A stretch of 64,000 nucleotides of DNA from Microcoleus sp036704825 (GCA_036704825.1 JAUBSN010000004.1:107743-171742); one strand, 5' to 3'. Positions 10,068-19,276 are shown, counted from the first letter of the stretch. Made by a program: numbers and translations. Notes: generated by a model not told the origin, from the sequence alone.

Positions 10068-11081
10068 TCAACTTGCGGGCAATTGCTCGATCGCGCGATC
10101 GATCGAATCGCAACCTTGTTCAACCGTTTCTACCACAGCCAACACGCCCCGCAATTCCCCAGCGCCGGGGAAACCCTTAGCATACCAGGTTAAGTGCTTG
10201 CGCGCTTGGGAGACACCGCTTTCACCTTTATATTCCCACAAAGCCCGCAAATGTTCCTTAGCACATTCGAGCCGTTCAATTGGTGTCGGAGCTATCTTTT
10301 CCACACCAGTTTTCAAGAAATAATCCACTTCTCCAACCAAAAAAGGATAGCCCAAAGTTCCCCGGGAACACATCACTCCATCGGCGCCGGTTTCTTCCAG
10401 ACATCGCATCGCTGCTTCCACTGAAAAAATATCCCCGTTAGCAATAACTGGAATCGATAAAACTTCTTTCACTCGGCGAATCCACTCCCATTTTGCCGGG
10501 CCGGTGTAACCTTGCGATCGAGTGCGGCCGTGTACGGTAATCATTTTTGCTCCCGCATCTTCCATCCGCTTCGCAAATTCCAAAATATTAATTTCTTTGT
10601 CCGTCCAACCGATGCGAGTTTTAACAGTGACAGGAACATCTACCGCTTCCACCACAGCCCGCACAATTGCCTCGGCCGTTTCCGGGTCCCGCAGCAGGGA
10701 AGAACCGCCTCCGTTTTTAGTAATTTTGTTAACCGGACAGCCCATATTAATATCAACAGTATCCGCTCCTTCTGCGACTGCTTTCTGCGCCGCTTCTGCC
10801 AAGAAATCGGGTCGGCAGTCAAACAATTGAATGCTAATCGGGCGCTCGTTCGGGTCAACTTCCATAATTCTCGGCAGTTGCTTCACGTAGTGCAAACCCG
10901 TAGCGTTCACCATTTCCGTATACATCATCGAATCCGGCGCGTAGCGGCGCACCAGGCGGCGAAATACCAAATCGGTAACGCCGGATAAGGGTGATTGCAG
11001 GACGCGACTTTTAACTTCAAAATCGCCGATTTTGAGCGGAGTTGCTAATCTTTCTTTTAATTCGGGAGATAGAGCAAGCAT
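10068..11081 (-). CDS. dus: tRNA-dihydrouridine synthase (DusB-like)
   Basis: This is a TIM-barrel flavoenzyme that reduces uridine to dihydrouridine in the tRNA D-loop with NADPH. The N-terminal LQSPLSGVTDLVFRRL is the FMN-binding strand-loop. DINMGCPVNKITKNGGGSSL holds the catalytic Cys (MGCP). KTRIGW, HGRTRSQGY and ANGDIF are the remaining conserved barrel motifs. The length (337 residues from ATG 11081) is normal. A GTG four codons upstream (11093) is an alternative start, and neither has a strong ribosome-binding site. Which Dus subfamily and which tRNA position it serves cannot be told from the sequence alone. Confidence 0.94.
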   Translation of the reverse strand: MLALSPELKERLATPLKIGDFEVKSRVLQSPLSGVTDLVFRRLVRRYAPDSMMYTEMVNATGLHYVKQLPRIMEVDPNERPISIQLFDCRPDFLAEAAQKAVAEGADTVDINMGCPVNKITKNGGGSSLLRDPETAEAIVRAVVEAVDVPVTVKTRIGWTDKEINILEFAKRMEDAGAKMITVHGRTRSQGYTGPAKWEWIRRVKEVLSIPVIANGDIFSVEAAMRCLEETGADGVMCSRGTLGYPFLVGEVDYFLKTGVEKIAPTPIERLECAKEHLRALWEYKGESGVSQARKHLTWYAKGFPGAGELRGVLAVVETVEQGCDSIDRAIEQLPAS

Positions 11082-11093
11082 AGTGGATCGCAC

Positions 11094-11544
11094 TTTAATT
11101 GTAATATCTGTATATTATACTACAATTCAGATAGTATACAGTTGTTGATTGTATTTTTAGCCGATGATTGAGTGACACCTAAAAGTATATTTAACCTGAC
11201 CGCAATGCCTATTTTACACATCCCGATCGCCCGAATTTGAATATTGTTAAACGAGGGGTCAAAGCCCAACCCCGACTGCACTTAAATCTCTGTGCCGCTT
11301 CGATCTATCTATGGGGTGTGGCCGTTAATGGCGGATCTACCTACTAAGAGTGTTGCCCGAGTCATATCTTTCTTGTTTAATTCTAGCGAAAGCTCCGGCT
11401 GCATTCAGCTCCGGCTGCCTTGAGACGATTGATGCTTAAATTTATTGGGATTCTGCAAAAGCCGTACATCAGATCGTTTTAAACTACAATTGGTGGATTC
11501 CTGACGACGCCGATCGAACATTAAAAAAATTGTAGAGAATTCCT
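11094..11544. other. Divergent intergenic region between dus and pgi
   Basis: About 450 bases must hold the promoters of both divergent genes. Visible are an AT-rich imperfect palindrome near the dus start (AATTGTA...TACAATT, about 11097-11127) and a 12-base direct repeat AGCTCCGGCTGC (about 11390-11419). No conserved operator, tRNA or small gene is recognised. Confidence 0.5.
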
Positions 11545-13137
11545 ATGGACGCCGCAGCACTCTGGCAACGCTATCAAGACTGGCTTTACTATCACGAGGG
11601 ATTGGGACTTTACCTCGATATCAGCCGCATGGGATTCGACGACGCTTTCGTCGCCACAATGAAACCCAAATTTGACAAAGCTTTCAAAGACATGGCAGCT
11701 TTGGAAGCAGGTGCGATCGCCAATCCCGACGAACACCGCATGGTGGGCCACTACTGGCTGCGAAACCCCGATTTAGCTCCCACTCCAGAATTAAAACAAG
11801 AAATAGTCGAAGGCGTAGCACAAATCGAAGCATTTGTCAAGAAAGTTCAAAACCGCGATATTAAACCGCCCTTTGCTCCGCAATTTACCGACATAATTTC
11901 GATCGGCATCGGCGGTTCCGCCCTCGGCCCCCAATTTGTCTCCGAAGCTTTATCCCCAGACATTCCGCCCCTAGCAATTCATTTTATCGACAATACTGAC
12001 CCGGCTGGGATCGATCGCATCCTTAACAAAATCAAAGACAAACTCGCCAGCACCCTAGTAATTACCATCTCCAAATCCGGCGGCACCCCCGAACCCCGCA
12101 ACGGGATGATCGAAGTTCAAAAAGCCTTCGCCGCCGAAAAATTGGATTTTGCCAAACAAGCAATTGCCATCACCGGAGTTGACAGCCAACTAGACAAATT
12201 AGCCAAATCCGAAGGCTGGATTACCACTTTTCCAATGGCAGATTGGGTGGGAGGACGCACTTCCGAATTGTCAGCAGTCGGGCTTTTGCCAGCAGCTTTG
12301 CAAGGCATCGACATTCGGGCGATGCTCGACGGTGCTAAAGTCATGGACGAAGCGACCAGAACCACCGAAATCAAACACAATCCCGCCGCTTTGTTAGCAA
12401 TGTCCTGGTATTTTGCTGGCAACGGACGCGGCGAAAAAGATATGGTAGTTTTGCCGTATAAAGATTCACTGCTATTGTTCAGCCGCTACTTGCAGCAATT
12501 AGTCATGGAATCGATCGGCAAACAGGAAGATTTAGACGGCAACACAGTTCATCAAGGAATCGCAGTTTACGGCAACAAAGGCACCACCGACCAACACGCC
12601 TACGTCCAGCAACTGCGAGACGGCGTGGCGAATTTCTTCCTAACATTTATCGAAGTTTTGCAAGACAGGCAAGGCATTTCCCCAGAAGTAGAAACAGGCG
12701 TCACTTCAGGAGATTATTTGTCTGGTTTGTTGCAGGGAACTCGACAAGCTTTGTACGAAAATCACCGAGATTCCATTACAGTTACAATTCCCCAAGTCAA
12801 CCCTAAGACAGTAGGAGCATTAATCGCCCTCTACGAAAGGGCCGTAGGTTTTTACGGTTCCTTGGTGAATGTCAATGCCTATCACCAACCGGGCGTCGAA
12901 GCTGGCAAAAAAGCGGCCGCTGCTGTATTGGACTTGCAGCAGCGGGTACTGCAAGTGCTCAAAGATGCTCAAACACCTCTGTCTGTAGCAGAACTAGCCA
13001 AAAAAGCAGGAAAACCAGAGCAAATCGAGACAATTTACAAAACTCTGCGACATTTGGCAGCCAACGGACGCGGCGTAGCTTTGGAGGGCAAATTAGCACA
13101 ACCGGCTACTTTAACAGCCAGTTATAAACAGAATTAA
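11545..13137 (+). CDS. pgi: Glucose-6-phosphate isomerase
   Basis: The enzyme interconverts glucose-6-phosphate and fructose-6-phosphate in glycolysis, gluconeogenesis and the oxidative pentose phosphate route. Conserved pieces include the phosphate-binding IGIGGSALGPQ, the SKSGGTPE loop, WVGGRTSELSAVG, and the QEDLDGN region near the catalytic glutamate. The QQLVMESIGKQEDLDGN stretch corresponds to PGI signature 2. The 530-residue length matches cyanobacterial PGI, and the C-terminal 60 residues form a small helical extension. The ATG follows a weak purine stretch (GAGAATT). A strong stem-loop after the stop suggests transcription ends before the response regulator. Confidence 0.97.
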   Translation: MDAAALWQRYQDWLYYHEGLGLYLDISRMGFDDAFVATMKPKFDKAFKDMAALEAGAIANPDEHRMVGHYWLRNPDLAPTPELKQEIVEGVAQIEAFVKKVQNRDIKPPFAPQFTDIISIGIGGSALGPQFVSEALSPDIPPLAIHFIDNTDPAGIDRILNKIKDKLASTLVITISKSGGTPEPRNGMIEVQKAFAAEKLDFAKQAIAITGVDSQLDKLAKSEGWITTFPMADWVGGRTSELSAVGLLPAALQGIDIRAMLDGAKVMDEATRTTEIKHNPAALLAMSWYFAGNGRGEKDMVVLPYKDSLLLFSRYLQQLVMESIGKQEDLDGNTVHQGIAVYGNKGTTDQHAYVQQLRDGVANFFLTFIEVLQDRQGISPEVETGVTSGDYLSGLLQGTRQALYENHRDSITVTIPQVNPKTVGALIALYERAVGFYGSLVNVNAYHQPGVEAGKKAAAAVLDLQQRVLQVLKDAQTPLSVAELAKKAGKPEQIETIYKTLRHLAANGRGVALEGKLAQPATLTASYKQN

Positions 13138-13146
13138 ACAGTAGAA

Positions 13147-13193
13147 TTAAACATTAAAAGTGAAATTAGTCACTTTTAATGTTTAATTTTTAA
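13147..13193 (+). terminator. Perfect 17-bp stem-loop after pgi
   Basis: Bases 13147-13163 and 13170-13186 are perfect inverted repeats around a six-base loop (AATTAG). A T-rich run (TTTTTAA) follows. The stem is AT-rich but long, so it is a plausible rho-independent terminator. It sits in the short gap between pgi and the next gene on the same strand. Confidence 0.7.
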
Positions 13194-13202
13194 TTCCCCC
13201 CC

Positions 13203-13937
13203 ATGCCATTAACGATTCTGGTTGCTGACGACGATTTCGCGACTCGCTTGTCAATTACCGATTATCTAGAAATTACCGGATACTCTGTAATCGCTGCTGA
13301 GAACGGCAAAGAAGCTTTAGGCTTGGTAGATGAATTTCAGCCCCACTTAATTGTTACCGACATTACAATGCCGGAGATGGATGGCTACGAATTCGTGCGG
13401 CGAGTTCGGACTCGTCCCGCTTTCCGCTTGCTGCCGGTGATTTTTTTGACAGAACGCACGAGCACAGAGGAACGGATTCGCGGCTATCAGATGGGGTGCG
13501 ACAATTATCTGGCTAAACCTTTTGAACTCCAGGAATTGGGGGCAGTTATTCGCTCTTTGCTCGATCGCTACGCTCTGATCGCTCAAGCACCCTCTCGTTC
13601 CCCGGAGCCCGAACCGACGCCAACAGAGGCACGCAGCAGAGCCAATGGCAAGCCAGAAGCAGATTTTTTAACTCAAAAGTCAAAAACAGGCGATTCCCTA
13701 CGGGATAGCTCCGCTTCACGCCCCTCTCCCAGCCAAAATTCTCCGAGTTTGACTCAGCGAGAGCAAGAAGTGCTAGATTTGCTGACAGAAGGTCTTTCCA
13801 ATATTCAAATAGGCGATCGGCTCCACCTGAGTCCTAGAACTGTCGAAAAGCACGTCAGCAGCTTGTTCAGAAAAACCGACAGCAACAATCGAGCAGAACT
13901 CGTTCGCTTTGCGATGGAACACCATTTAGTCAGATAA
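13203..13937 (+). CDS. NarL/LuxR-family response regulator
   Basis: The 244-residue protein has an N-terminal receiver domain (about 1-120): the acidic pocket is VADDD, the phospho-acceptor Asp is in LIVTDITMPEMDGYEF, the switch Thr is in FLTER, and the conserved Lys is in YLAKPFE. A proline/serine-rich linker (about 125-178) leads to a LuxR-type helix-turn-helix (LTQREQEVLDLLTEGLSNIQ...LSPRTVEKHVSSLFRK). It should act as a DNA-binding transcription factor controlled by an unlinked histidine kinase, as no kinase gene is adjacent. Target genes are not visible from the sequence. Confidence 0.93.
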   Translation: MPLTILVADDDFATRLSITDYLEITGYSVIAAENGKEALGLVDEFQPHLIVTDITMPEMDGYEFVRRVRTRPAFRLLPVIFLTERTSTEERIRGYQMGCDNYLAKPFELQELGAVIRSLLDRYALIAQAPSRSPEPEPTPTEARSRANGKPEADFLTQKSKTGDSLRDSSASRPSPSQNSPSLTQREQEVLDLLTEGLSNIQIGDRLHLSPRTVEKHVSSLFRKTDSNNRAELVRFAMEHHLVR

Positions 13938-13995
13938 CCGCCAAAGCTCTGGGGAAGAAAATTACCTGCACTTACCACGCTGCATAAATAACATC

Positions 13996-15396
13996 ATGGT
14001 CAACAATTACTTAAAAAATCAGAAAATTCTATATGCTGCCGCATTAGCAGCTTCCATAATTTTCTGTATTGCCATGACATCAATGGGAATCACCAAGTAT
14101 TACAGCGTTTTACAGGGTGGAGACAACTATAACGATTTCCCTACCAGCGGTTTCAGCCTCATCCGAGTTCTAATTAACGGTTCCTACTTGATAGCAACGG
14201 TTACATATATTATTTGGTTAATTCAAAAAAAACAGACAAGTTCCAGCTTTCTCGACATTTGCAAGTATGCAATCCCCTTTCTGGCACTTGCCCTCATAGC
14301 TTATCCCCAAAGCAGTGACATTTATATGTACCTGCATTACGGAGCGATGAGCTTACAAAACATTAATCCTTATTTGAATAATCCCGATACCTTAATTTCT
14401 AACGTATCTCCCTTCTTCCAATGGTTGCAAACTTCTACCTACGGCCCAGTTTCTTTATTCTTTTTTTCCCTATCAGCACTTGCTGTACCAATTAGCCCTT
14501 TACTAGCAGTTTATATTTTTAAAATCATCTGCGTGTTGGTACACACGCTCAATGCCTACTTAATTTGGCGGTTGCTAACAAATTCAGAAAACCGTAACCT
14601 CATAACACTGGCCTATTTAGTCAATCCCATGCTCTTGAACGAGCAAATAGCTAATGCTCACCTTGACGTTCTTCTTGCCAATACATCGATCGTTTTAATA
14701 GGATGTATTTATTACCAGCGTTATGTTTTGGCAATTTTGGCAATTTGGGTAGGTTTTTTTATAAAAACCTTACCTATAATTTGGCTACCCTTAGTTTTTG
14801 CTTTCCTCTGCAAGCAGCGTCGGTGGAGAGATTTAGCAGCATCAGTCTTGCTGTCTTTATTAATTATCGCCGCGGTAAGTTATACATTTATGCCAACAGT
14901 TTCTGCTTGGAGAAGTCTTTTAAATCCGGGAACCGCCGACACGACCGCTCGCTCTTTTCACCACGCAATCAATTTATTTCTGAATTTTTGGCCAAATGTA
15001 AGTGTTGAAACTAGGGAAAGTATTCTATCATTCCTCAAATATTTTGCGTATTTAAGTTGGATTGTTTACTATGCAGGGACGTTAATTAAATCATTTTTCC
15101 GCAAAAATGATGGGGAAATTAATTTGGTATCAGATATGGGATGGACGACTCTCACTTTGTTTTTGTTTGCTACATCTTGGCTAATGCCTTGGTATCCATC
15201 TATTTTGCTGCCAATTGCTGCTTTGAGTATCAATTCTCCCCATTTTGTATTGACAAGTTTAACTTTTTCTTTGTCACCCAGTATCATTTTGGGAGGGGGA
15301 GCGGGAACAAATGCGATATCCCTAGTTACGAGTTTTGTTAGTGTTGTCCCCCCTACAGCATTGCTAATATTCGGGCGGAAACAGGCACGGTTTTAA
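13996..15396 (+). CDS. Polytopic GT-C-like membrane glycosyltransferase (GT87/MptB-like)
   Basis: The 466-residue protein has about ten hydrophobic segments from residue 12 to the C-terminus. The stretch SSDIYMYLHYGAMSLQNINP, then a STYGPVSLFFFSL segment and NPMLLNEQIANAHLD, resembles polyprenol-phosphate-sugar-dependent GT-C enzymes (GT87/DUF2029 and mycobacterial MptB types). In these the acidic residue of the first periplasmic loop is catalytic. It probably transfers a sugar from a lipid carrier on the outer face of the plasma membrane. The assignment rests on layout and short motifs only. It converges with the phosphatase gene, with one base between the stops. Confidence 0.7.
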   Translation: MVNNYLKNQKILYAAALAASIIFCIAMTSMGITKYYSVLQGGDNYNDFPTSGFSLIRVLINGSYLIATVTYIIWLIQKKQTSSSFLDICKYAIPFLALALIAYPQSSDIYMYLHYGAMSLQNINPYLNNPDTLISNVSPFFQWLQTSTYGPVSLFFFSLSALAVPISPLLAVYIFKIICVLVHTLNAYLIWRLLTNSENRNLITLAYLVNPMLLNEQIANAHLDVLLANTSIVLIGCIYYQRYVLAILAIWVGFFIKTLPIIWLPLVFAFLCKQRRWRDLAASVLLSLLIIAAVSYTFMPTVSAWRSLLNPGTADTTARSFHHAINLFLNFWPNVSVETRESILSFLKYFAYLSWIVYYAGTLIKSFFRKNDGEINLVSDMGWTTLTLFLFATSWLMPWYPSILLPIAALSINSPHFVLTSLTFSLSPSIILGGGAGTNAISLVTSFVSVVPPTALLIFGRKQARF

Positions 15397-15397
15397 T

Positions 15398-15898
15398 TTA
15401 AATTGATTGCTGACCGCCAACTGTTAATTTGTCCTGACTGACAACGTACTCCAACAAACCCTCGCAAGCATCGTGCAGCAAATCAATTACTCGATCGAAT
15501 CCGTCCGGGCCGCCGTAGTAAGGATCTGGCACTTCTTTAAGGTCGTATTTCTGGCAAAAATCGCACATCAGCCGCACTTTATCTTTATACTTTCCAGCGG
15601 GGTCCAGGGCAAGAATATTGCGATAATTTTCCCGATCCATAGCCAGAATCAAATCAAAATTTTCAAAATCTTTCTTGGTAAATTGGCGGGCTTTGCCTAG
15701 CAATTCAATATCTCGCTTCCTCGCCGCCAATGCCATCCGCCTGTCAGGGGGGCTGCCAATGTGATAGCTAGCAGTTCCTGCCGAATCGCAGGTGATGCGA
15801 TCGCTCAAACCAGCTTGTTCAATTAAGTGATTCATAATATTTTCCGCTGAGGGCGATCGGCAGATATTTCCGAGGCAGACAAACAATAATTTAGTCAT
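15398..15898 (-). CDS. Low-molecular-weight protein-tyrosine phosphatase
   Basis: The 166-residue product begins with LLFVCLGNICRSPSAE. This is the CX5R(S/T) phosphate loop with nucleophilic Cys and Arg of the LMW-PTP family, here at the N-terminus as usual. The general-acid Asp lies in VPDPYYGG near residue 135. In bacteria these enzymes often dephosphorylate tyrosine kinases that control exopolysaccharide export. The gene has no such kinase next to it, so its partner here is unknown. Upstream lies an array of repeats. Confidence 0.95.
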   Translation of the reverse strand: MTKLLFVCLGNICRSPSAENIMNHLIEQAGLSDRITCDSAGTASYHIGSPPDRRMALAARKRDIELLGKARQFTKKDFENFDLILAMDRENYRNILALDPAGKYKDKVRLMCDFCQKYDLKEVPDPYYGGPDGFDRVIDLLHDACEGLLEYVVSQDKLTVGGQQSI

Positions 15899-15939
15899 TA
15901 GTTAGTAGTTATTAGTTATTAGTCAGTGCTAATTGGTCG

Positions 15940-15998
15940 GGTGCGTCGCTTTCAGAGTCTATCTGCAAGTTCCATTTCTCGTGGAGCAGCGACGCACC
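15940..15998. repeat. 59-bp hairpin repeat, copy 1
   Basis: The element starts GGTGCGTCGCT and ends with its reverse complement AGCGACGCACC, giving an 11-bp stem with a 37-base interior. It is identical over all 59 bases to the copy at 16047-16105. It resembles small palindromic dispersed repeats of cyanobacteria. Confidence 0.8.
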
Positions 15999-16046
15999 TT
16001 ACTATTAGTTATTAGTCAGTCAACAGTCAACAGTGCTAATTTTTAT

Positions 16047-16105
16047 GGTGCGTCGCTTTCAGAGTCTATCTGCAAGTTCCATTTCTCGTGGAGCAGCGAC
16101 GCACC
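16047..16105. repeat. 59-bp hairpin repeat, copy 2
   Basis: The sequence is identical to 15940-15998. The two copies are 48 bases apart, and the spacer includes CAACAGT heptamers that also occur after this copy. This fits either recent tandem duplication or two insertions. Confidence 0.8.
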
Positions 16106-16184
16106 TGACTATAGCGGTTTTCCAGAAAGTTTAATCAGTCAACAGTCAACAGTCAACAGTCAACAATTGACTGATGACTGATGA

Positions 16185-16535
16185 CTAACCGAAACCGGGG
16201 AGATTTAGTCCGCCGGTGAGTTCTTCCATTTTCTCCCGCATCGTCATCGTAGACTTAGCGTAAGCATCCTGCATCGCTACCGTGACGAGTTCAGAAACCA
16301 CCTCAGCACCTTCACCGAGGGCATCCGGTGAGATTTCCACGCGGCGGGGTTCTTGGTTGCCGCTGAGAAAAACCTTGACCAAGCCGCCGCCGGCAGTTCC
16401 CTCAATTTCCATTACATCCAACTCTTCTTGGAGCTTTTTAGCTCCTTCTTGAACCTGCTGAGCTTTTTTGAAAGCTTCAGTCAGTTCTTTCATTTTTCCC
16501 AGGCCGAAGCCAAATCCTTGTCCTGATTTTGTCAT
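16185..16535 (-). CDS. ybaB: YbaB/EbfC-family nucleoid-associated protein
   Basis: The 116-residue protein has the family layout: a helical N-terminal part rich in Q, K and E (FKKAQQVQEGAKKLQEELD), a central strand region with VEGTAGGG-like EIEGTAGGGLVKV, and the dimerising C-terminal helices ending MREKMEELTGGLNLPGFG. These proteins form DNA-binding dimers and affect nucleoid structure and gene expression. The gene follows murC and murB on the same strand with a short gap, so it may be cotranscribed with them. Confidence 0.93.
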   Translation of the reverse strand: MTKSGQGFGFGLGKMKELTEAFKKAQQVQEGAKKLQEELDVMEIEGTAGGGLVKVFLSGNQEPRRVEISPDALGEGAEVVSELVTVAMQDAYAKSTMTMREKMEELTGGLNLPGFG

Positions 16536-16597
16536 AACTACTTTGTGATGGTGTGTGGGCTGGCAGTCTGCCGTTTCCGTATTACTTCAATGATGCC

Positions 16598-17605
16598 TTA
16601 GAAGGGAAACTCTCCCAGTATTCTAACTTCTGGCTCCAACAACAGCGACCACCGCTGCTCGACTTGCTGTTGAACGTGGCGGATCACTTGAAAAATATCA
16701 TTGGCCGTTGCCGACCCGCAGTTAAGAATAAAATTAGCATGGCGCTGAGCTACTTGTGCGCCGCCGATCTGGTATCCCTTGAGTCCCGCTTGTTCGATGA
16801 ACCAACCTGCAGTCTTGGGGCCGGGGTTGCGGAAGACTGAGCCGCAGCTCGGTAAGTGGTAAGGTTGAGTTGTCCGCCGCTGGCTGAAATGGTCATTAGT
16901 TTCTGCCATTACTTGCGATCGGTCGAATCCCGGCTGCAACTGGAAAGTCGCTTCTGTTACTAGCCGATCGCCCCCTTGCAGCACCGAAGTCCGGTAGCGG
17001 TACTCCAACTCTTGGGGAGTCAGAATTTCCACCTTGCCACTAGGAGATAGGACGCGAGCGTTGACTAGAATATCAGCAGTACAGCCCCTGTGAGCGCCTG
17101 CATTCATCACCACAGCCCCTCCCACGGTACCCGGTATGCCGACTGCCCATTCTAGGCCTTTCCAGCCCCGTTTAGCCGCCAACCAAGCGAGGCGGGGAAT
17201 TGACTCCCCCGCCCCGGCTGTAAGTTGACCTGTTTCTGCATTAAAATTCACCTGTTTCAGGTAGCGAGTGCCTACGACCAAACCGGACAAACCCCGATCG
17301 CTCACCAACAGATTAGAACCTGCACCCAGCAGAGTCACCGGCATCCCTTCATCGTGTGCCCAGGCAAAACTCGCTTGCAAAGCCTCCATACTGCGGGGAG
17401 CAACGTACCACTCGGCCGGGCCGCCGACTCGGAAGGAAGTCAGGCCCGCCAGCGAAACTTGGGAGTTAATCTTGCAATCAGTTCCCCGCAAAGAAATAGG
17501 AGAATACACTCGCCGATTGTCCTTAACAGAGGAGTCATTCGAGATAGTCACCATCTTGAAAATCCTTAAAAATACCTTCGCTCGAAGACGTGGTTGAAAA
17601 TCCAT
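16598..17605 (-). CDS. murB: UDP-N-acetylenolpyruvoylglucosamine reductase
   Basis: The enzyme reduces UDP-GlcNAc-enolpyruvate to UDP-MurNAc with NADPH and FAD, in the cytosolic branch of peptidoglycan synthesis. FAD-binding segments are visible: TSFRVGGPAEW, LLGAGSNLLVSD and AVGIPGTVGGAVVMNAGA. The proton-donor Ser is in CGSVFRNP and the C-terminal Glu in LEPEVRILGEF. The long start at 17605 gives 335 residues. A later ATG at 17554 has a better ribosome-binding site (AAGGAT) and removes a basic leader, so it may be the real start. It lies 99 bases after murC. Confidence 0.96.
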   Translation of the reverse strand: MDFQPRLRAKVFLRIFKMVTISNDSSVKDNRRVYSPISLRGTDCKINSQVSLAGLTSFRVGGPAEWYVAPRSMEALQASFAWAHDEGMPVTLLGAGSNLLVSDRGLSGLVVGTRYLKQVNFNAETGQLTAGAGESIPRLAWLAAKRGWKGLEWAVGIPGTVGGAVVMNAGAHRGCTADILVNARVLSPSGKVEILTPQELEYRYRTSVLQGGDRLVTEATFQLQPGFDRSQVMAETNDHFSQRRTTQPYHLPSCGSVFRNPGPKTAGWFIEQAGLKGYQIGGAQVAQRHANFILNCGSATANDIFQVIRHVQQQVEQRWSLLLEPEVRILGEFPF

Positions 17606-17704
17606 TTAGCTAACTTATGTCACCCCTTTGAGCGAGCCGTCCGACGGAAGTTTCGGCACGACGTGCCATGCCATAATGTCGATCGACTCTACTCAGTTCG
17701 CGAG

Positions 17705-19261
17705 CTAATCGGGGCGATCGGCTTGTTGATAAAAAGCCATAACCTCTGGAATAATCTGATTCAGATTACCAGCGCCCAAAAACAGAGCCAAATCCCCCGG
17801 TTGCAGATTTTTGGTTAAAAACTTAGTGACTGACTCTAGGGAAGGCGCAAACTCAACTTCTCGGCCTTCTTTAGCAATCAAATCAGCAACCTGCTGCCCG
17901 CTAATTTCTCCTAAATTCGGTTCCCCAGCACTATAAATATCGCAAGCCACAACCAAATCAGCATCCCCAAAAGATTGAGCAAATTCTGGCAAAAATGTCA
18001 GAGTCCGGCTGTAACGGTGGGGTTGAAAAATTGCAACCACTCTTCGGGATTTGGGATGTTTTTCGCTACCTTCGATACGCAAGCGAGCCGCCGCCAAGGT
18101 GACGCGAATTTCGCTAGGATGGTGGGCGTAGTCGTCCACAAACAGGATGTCATTGTGAAAACCCCGCACTTCAAAACGGCGGCGAGCTCCTTCAAAGCCA
18201 GCAATCGCTTTGGCAATCGCCGAAAACTCTAACCCCAACAATCTGCCCACTGCTACCGCAGCTAGTGCATTGCTGAGATTGTGCGTGCTTAGCAACTTCA
18301 ACTCCATTTCCCCCAGGAAAGCTCCTCGCTCCCAAATCCGGGCTTTGGTACTTTCTGCCCCGTACTCCACGTCCGAAGCCGTGTAGTCAGCACCGCTGTT
18401 CGGCTGCAAGCTGTAACTGACATTAGGCTCGAGGCAGTCTTTGACGATTTGGTCGTCTATGCAGCCCACCAAGGTTTGACAGTTTTGGGCAAACACCTTA
18501 AATGTGTCTATTACCTGGTCGAGGGTATCGTAATGGTCTGGGTGATCCAGTTCCACATTCGTCACTATGCCAATTTTGGCTACCAGCTTGACGAGAGAAC
18601 CGTCGGATTCATCAGCCTCGGCAACTAAGTAGGGGCCTTCCCCCAAACGGGCATTGCCTTCCCAAGCATTTACCTCGCCTCCTACCACGATCGTCGGGTC
18701 TAGACCTGCTGCCATCAGCATGAAGCCGATTAAGCTGCTAGTAGTAGTTTTGCCGTGAGTCCCCGCTACGGCTATGCTTTGGTAATCTTGAATTAACGCT
18801 GCCAACACATCCGATCGATGAAAAATCGGACAGCCCAAATCTAAAGCAGCTCGATATTCGGCATTGGCTGGGTGAATAGCCGTCGAACATACTACTTGAG
18901 GCAATCCCAGAATTGCTTGAGCGCTTGAACCGTTGCCGTTCAATTGGACAGCTTTGGCTGTCGCGACAGAAGTCCCTACCGTACCCGCGACTATAGAGGA
19001 TACTGCTCTTTCCTGTTGCCTGCAGTCGGGACTGCTACCGTTAAGGGCCGTTTGAAATAATTCAAAATTGCTGGCGTCTTGACTCCAAAAAATATGAGCT
19101 CCCATTTCTTGCAAGCGCTCGGTTATGTGACTCGATTTAATGTCGGAGCCGTACACAGGCAACTTGCGTTTAGCTAGAATGTAGGCAAGGGCTGACATCC
19201 CAATCCCACCAATGCCGATGAAATGAAATGGTCTACCGCTAAAATCAACAGAACTCGGCAT
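17705..19261 (-). CDS. murC: UDP-N-acetylmuramate--L-alanine ligase
   Basis: This enzyme adds L-Ala to UDP-MurNAc with ATP in peptidoglycan precursor synthesis. The Rossmann motif FHFIGIGGIGMSALA opens the protein, the P-loop is GTHGKTTTSSL, and DDYAHHPSE is the conserved central-domain motif. At 518 residues it is longer than usual. The extra length is a low-complexity stretch at about residues 75-125 (SSPDCRQQERA to NGNGSSA) between the first domain and the P-loop, a likely surface insert. A strong Shine-Dalgarno (GAGGAG) precedes the ATG at 19261. Confidence 0.97.
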   Translation of the reverse strand: MPSSVDFSGRPFHFIGIGGIGMSALAYILAKRKLPVYGSDIKSSHITERLQEMGAHIFWSQDASNFELFQTALNGSSPDCRQQERAVSSIVAGTVGTSVATAKAVQLNGNGSSAQAILGLPQVVCSTAIHPANAEYRAALDLGCPIFHRSDVLAALIQDYQSIAVAGTHGKTTTSSLIGFMLMAAGLDPTIVVGGEVNAWEGNARLGEGPYLVAEADESDGSLVKLVAKIGIVTNVELDHPDHYDTLDQVIDTFKVFAQNCQTLVGCIDDQIVKDCLEPNVSYSLQPNSGADYTASDVEYGAESTKARIWERGAFLGEMELKLLSTHNLSNALAAVAVGRLLGLEFSAIAKAIAGFEGARRRFEVRGFHNDILFVDDYAHHPSEIRVTLAAARLRIEGSEKHPKSRRVVAIFQPHRYSRTLTFLPEFAQSFGDADLVVACDIYSAGEPNLGEISGQQVADLIAKEGREVEFAPSLESVTKFLTKNLQPGDLALFLGAGNLNQIIPEVMAFYQQADRPD

Positions 19262-19265
19262 CTTT

Positions 19266-19276
19266 GCTCCTCACAC
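19266..19276 (-). promoter_or_regulatory. murC ribosome-binding site, complementary to the Yfr1 sRNA core
   Basis: On the minus strand the leader reads GTGTGAGGAGC, ending five bases before the ATG, and contains the Shine-Dalgarno GAGGAG. The conserved single-stranded core of the cyanobacterial sRNA Yfr1 is ACUCCUCACAC. It would pair with this leader over 10 of 11 positions. Direct control is an inference; the simple SD role is certain enough. Confidence 0.5.

Larger units (their letters stand above)
15899..16184. repeat. Intergenic repeat cluster with heptamer repeats
   Basis: The gap between the phosphatase and ybaB contains two identical 59-bp palindromic elements (listed separately). Around them are short tandem repeats of AGTCAAC and AGTTATT, notably 16137-16166 with several CAACAGT units. 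Such heptamer arrays are typical of filamentous cyanobacteria. Nothing suggests a gene. Confidence 0.75.

Noticed and set aside
10006..10988. Plus-strand frames opposite the dihydrouridine synthase
   Set aside because: They are antisense to a well supported conserved gene and show no protein motif.
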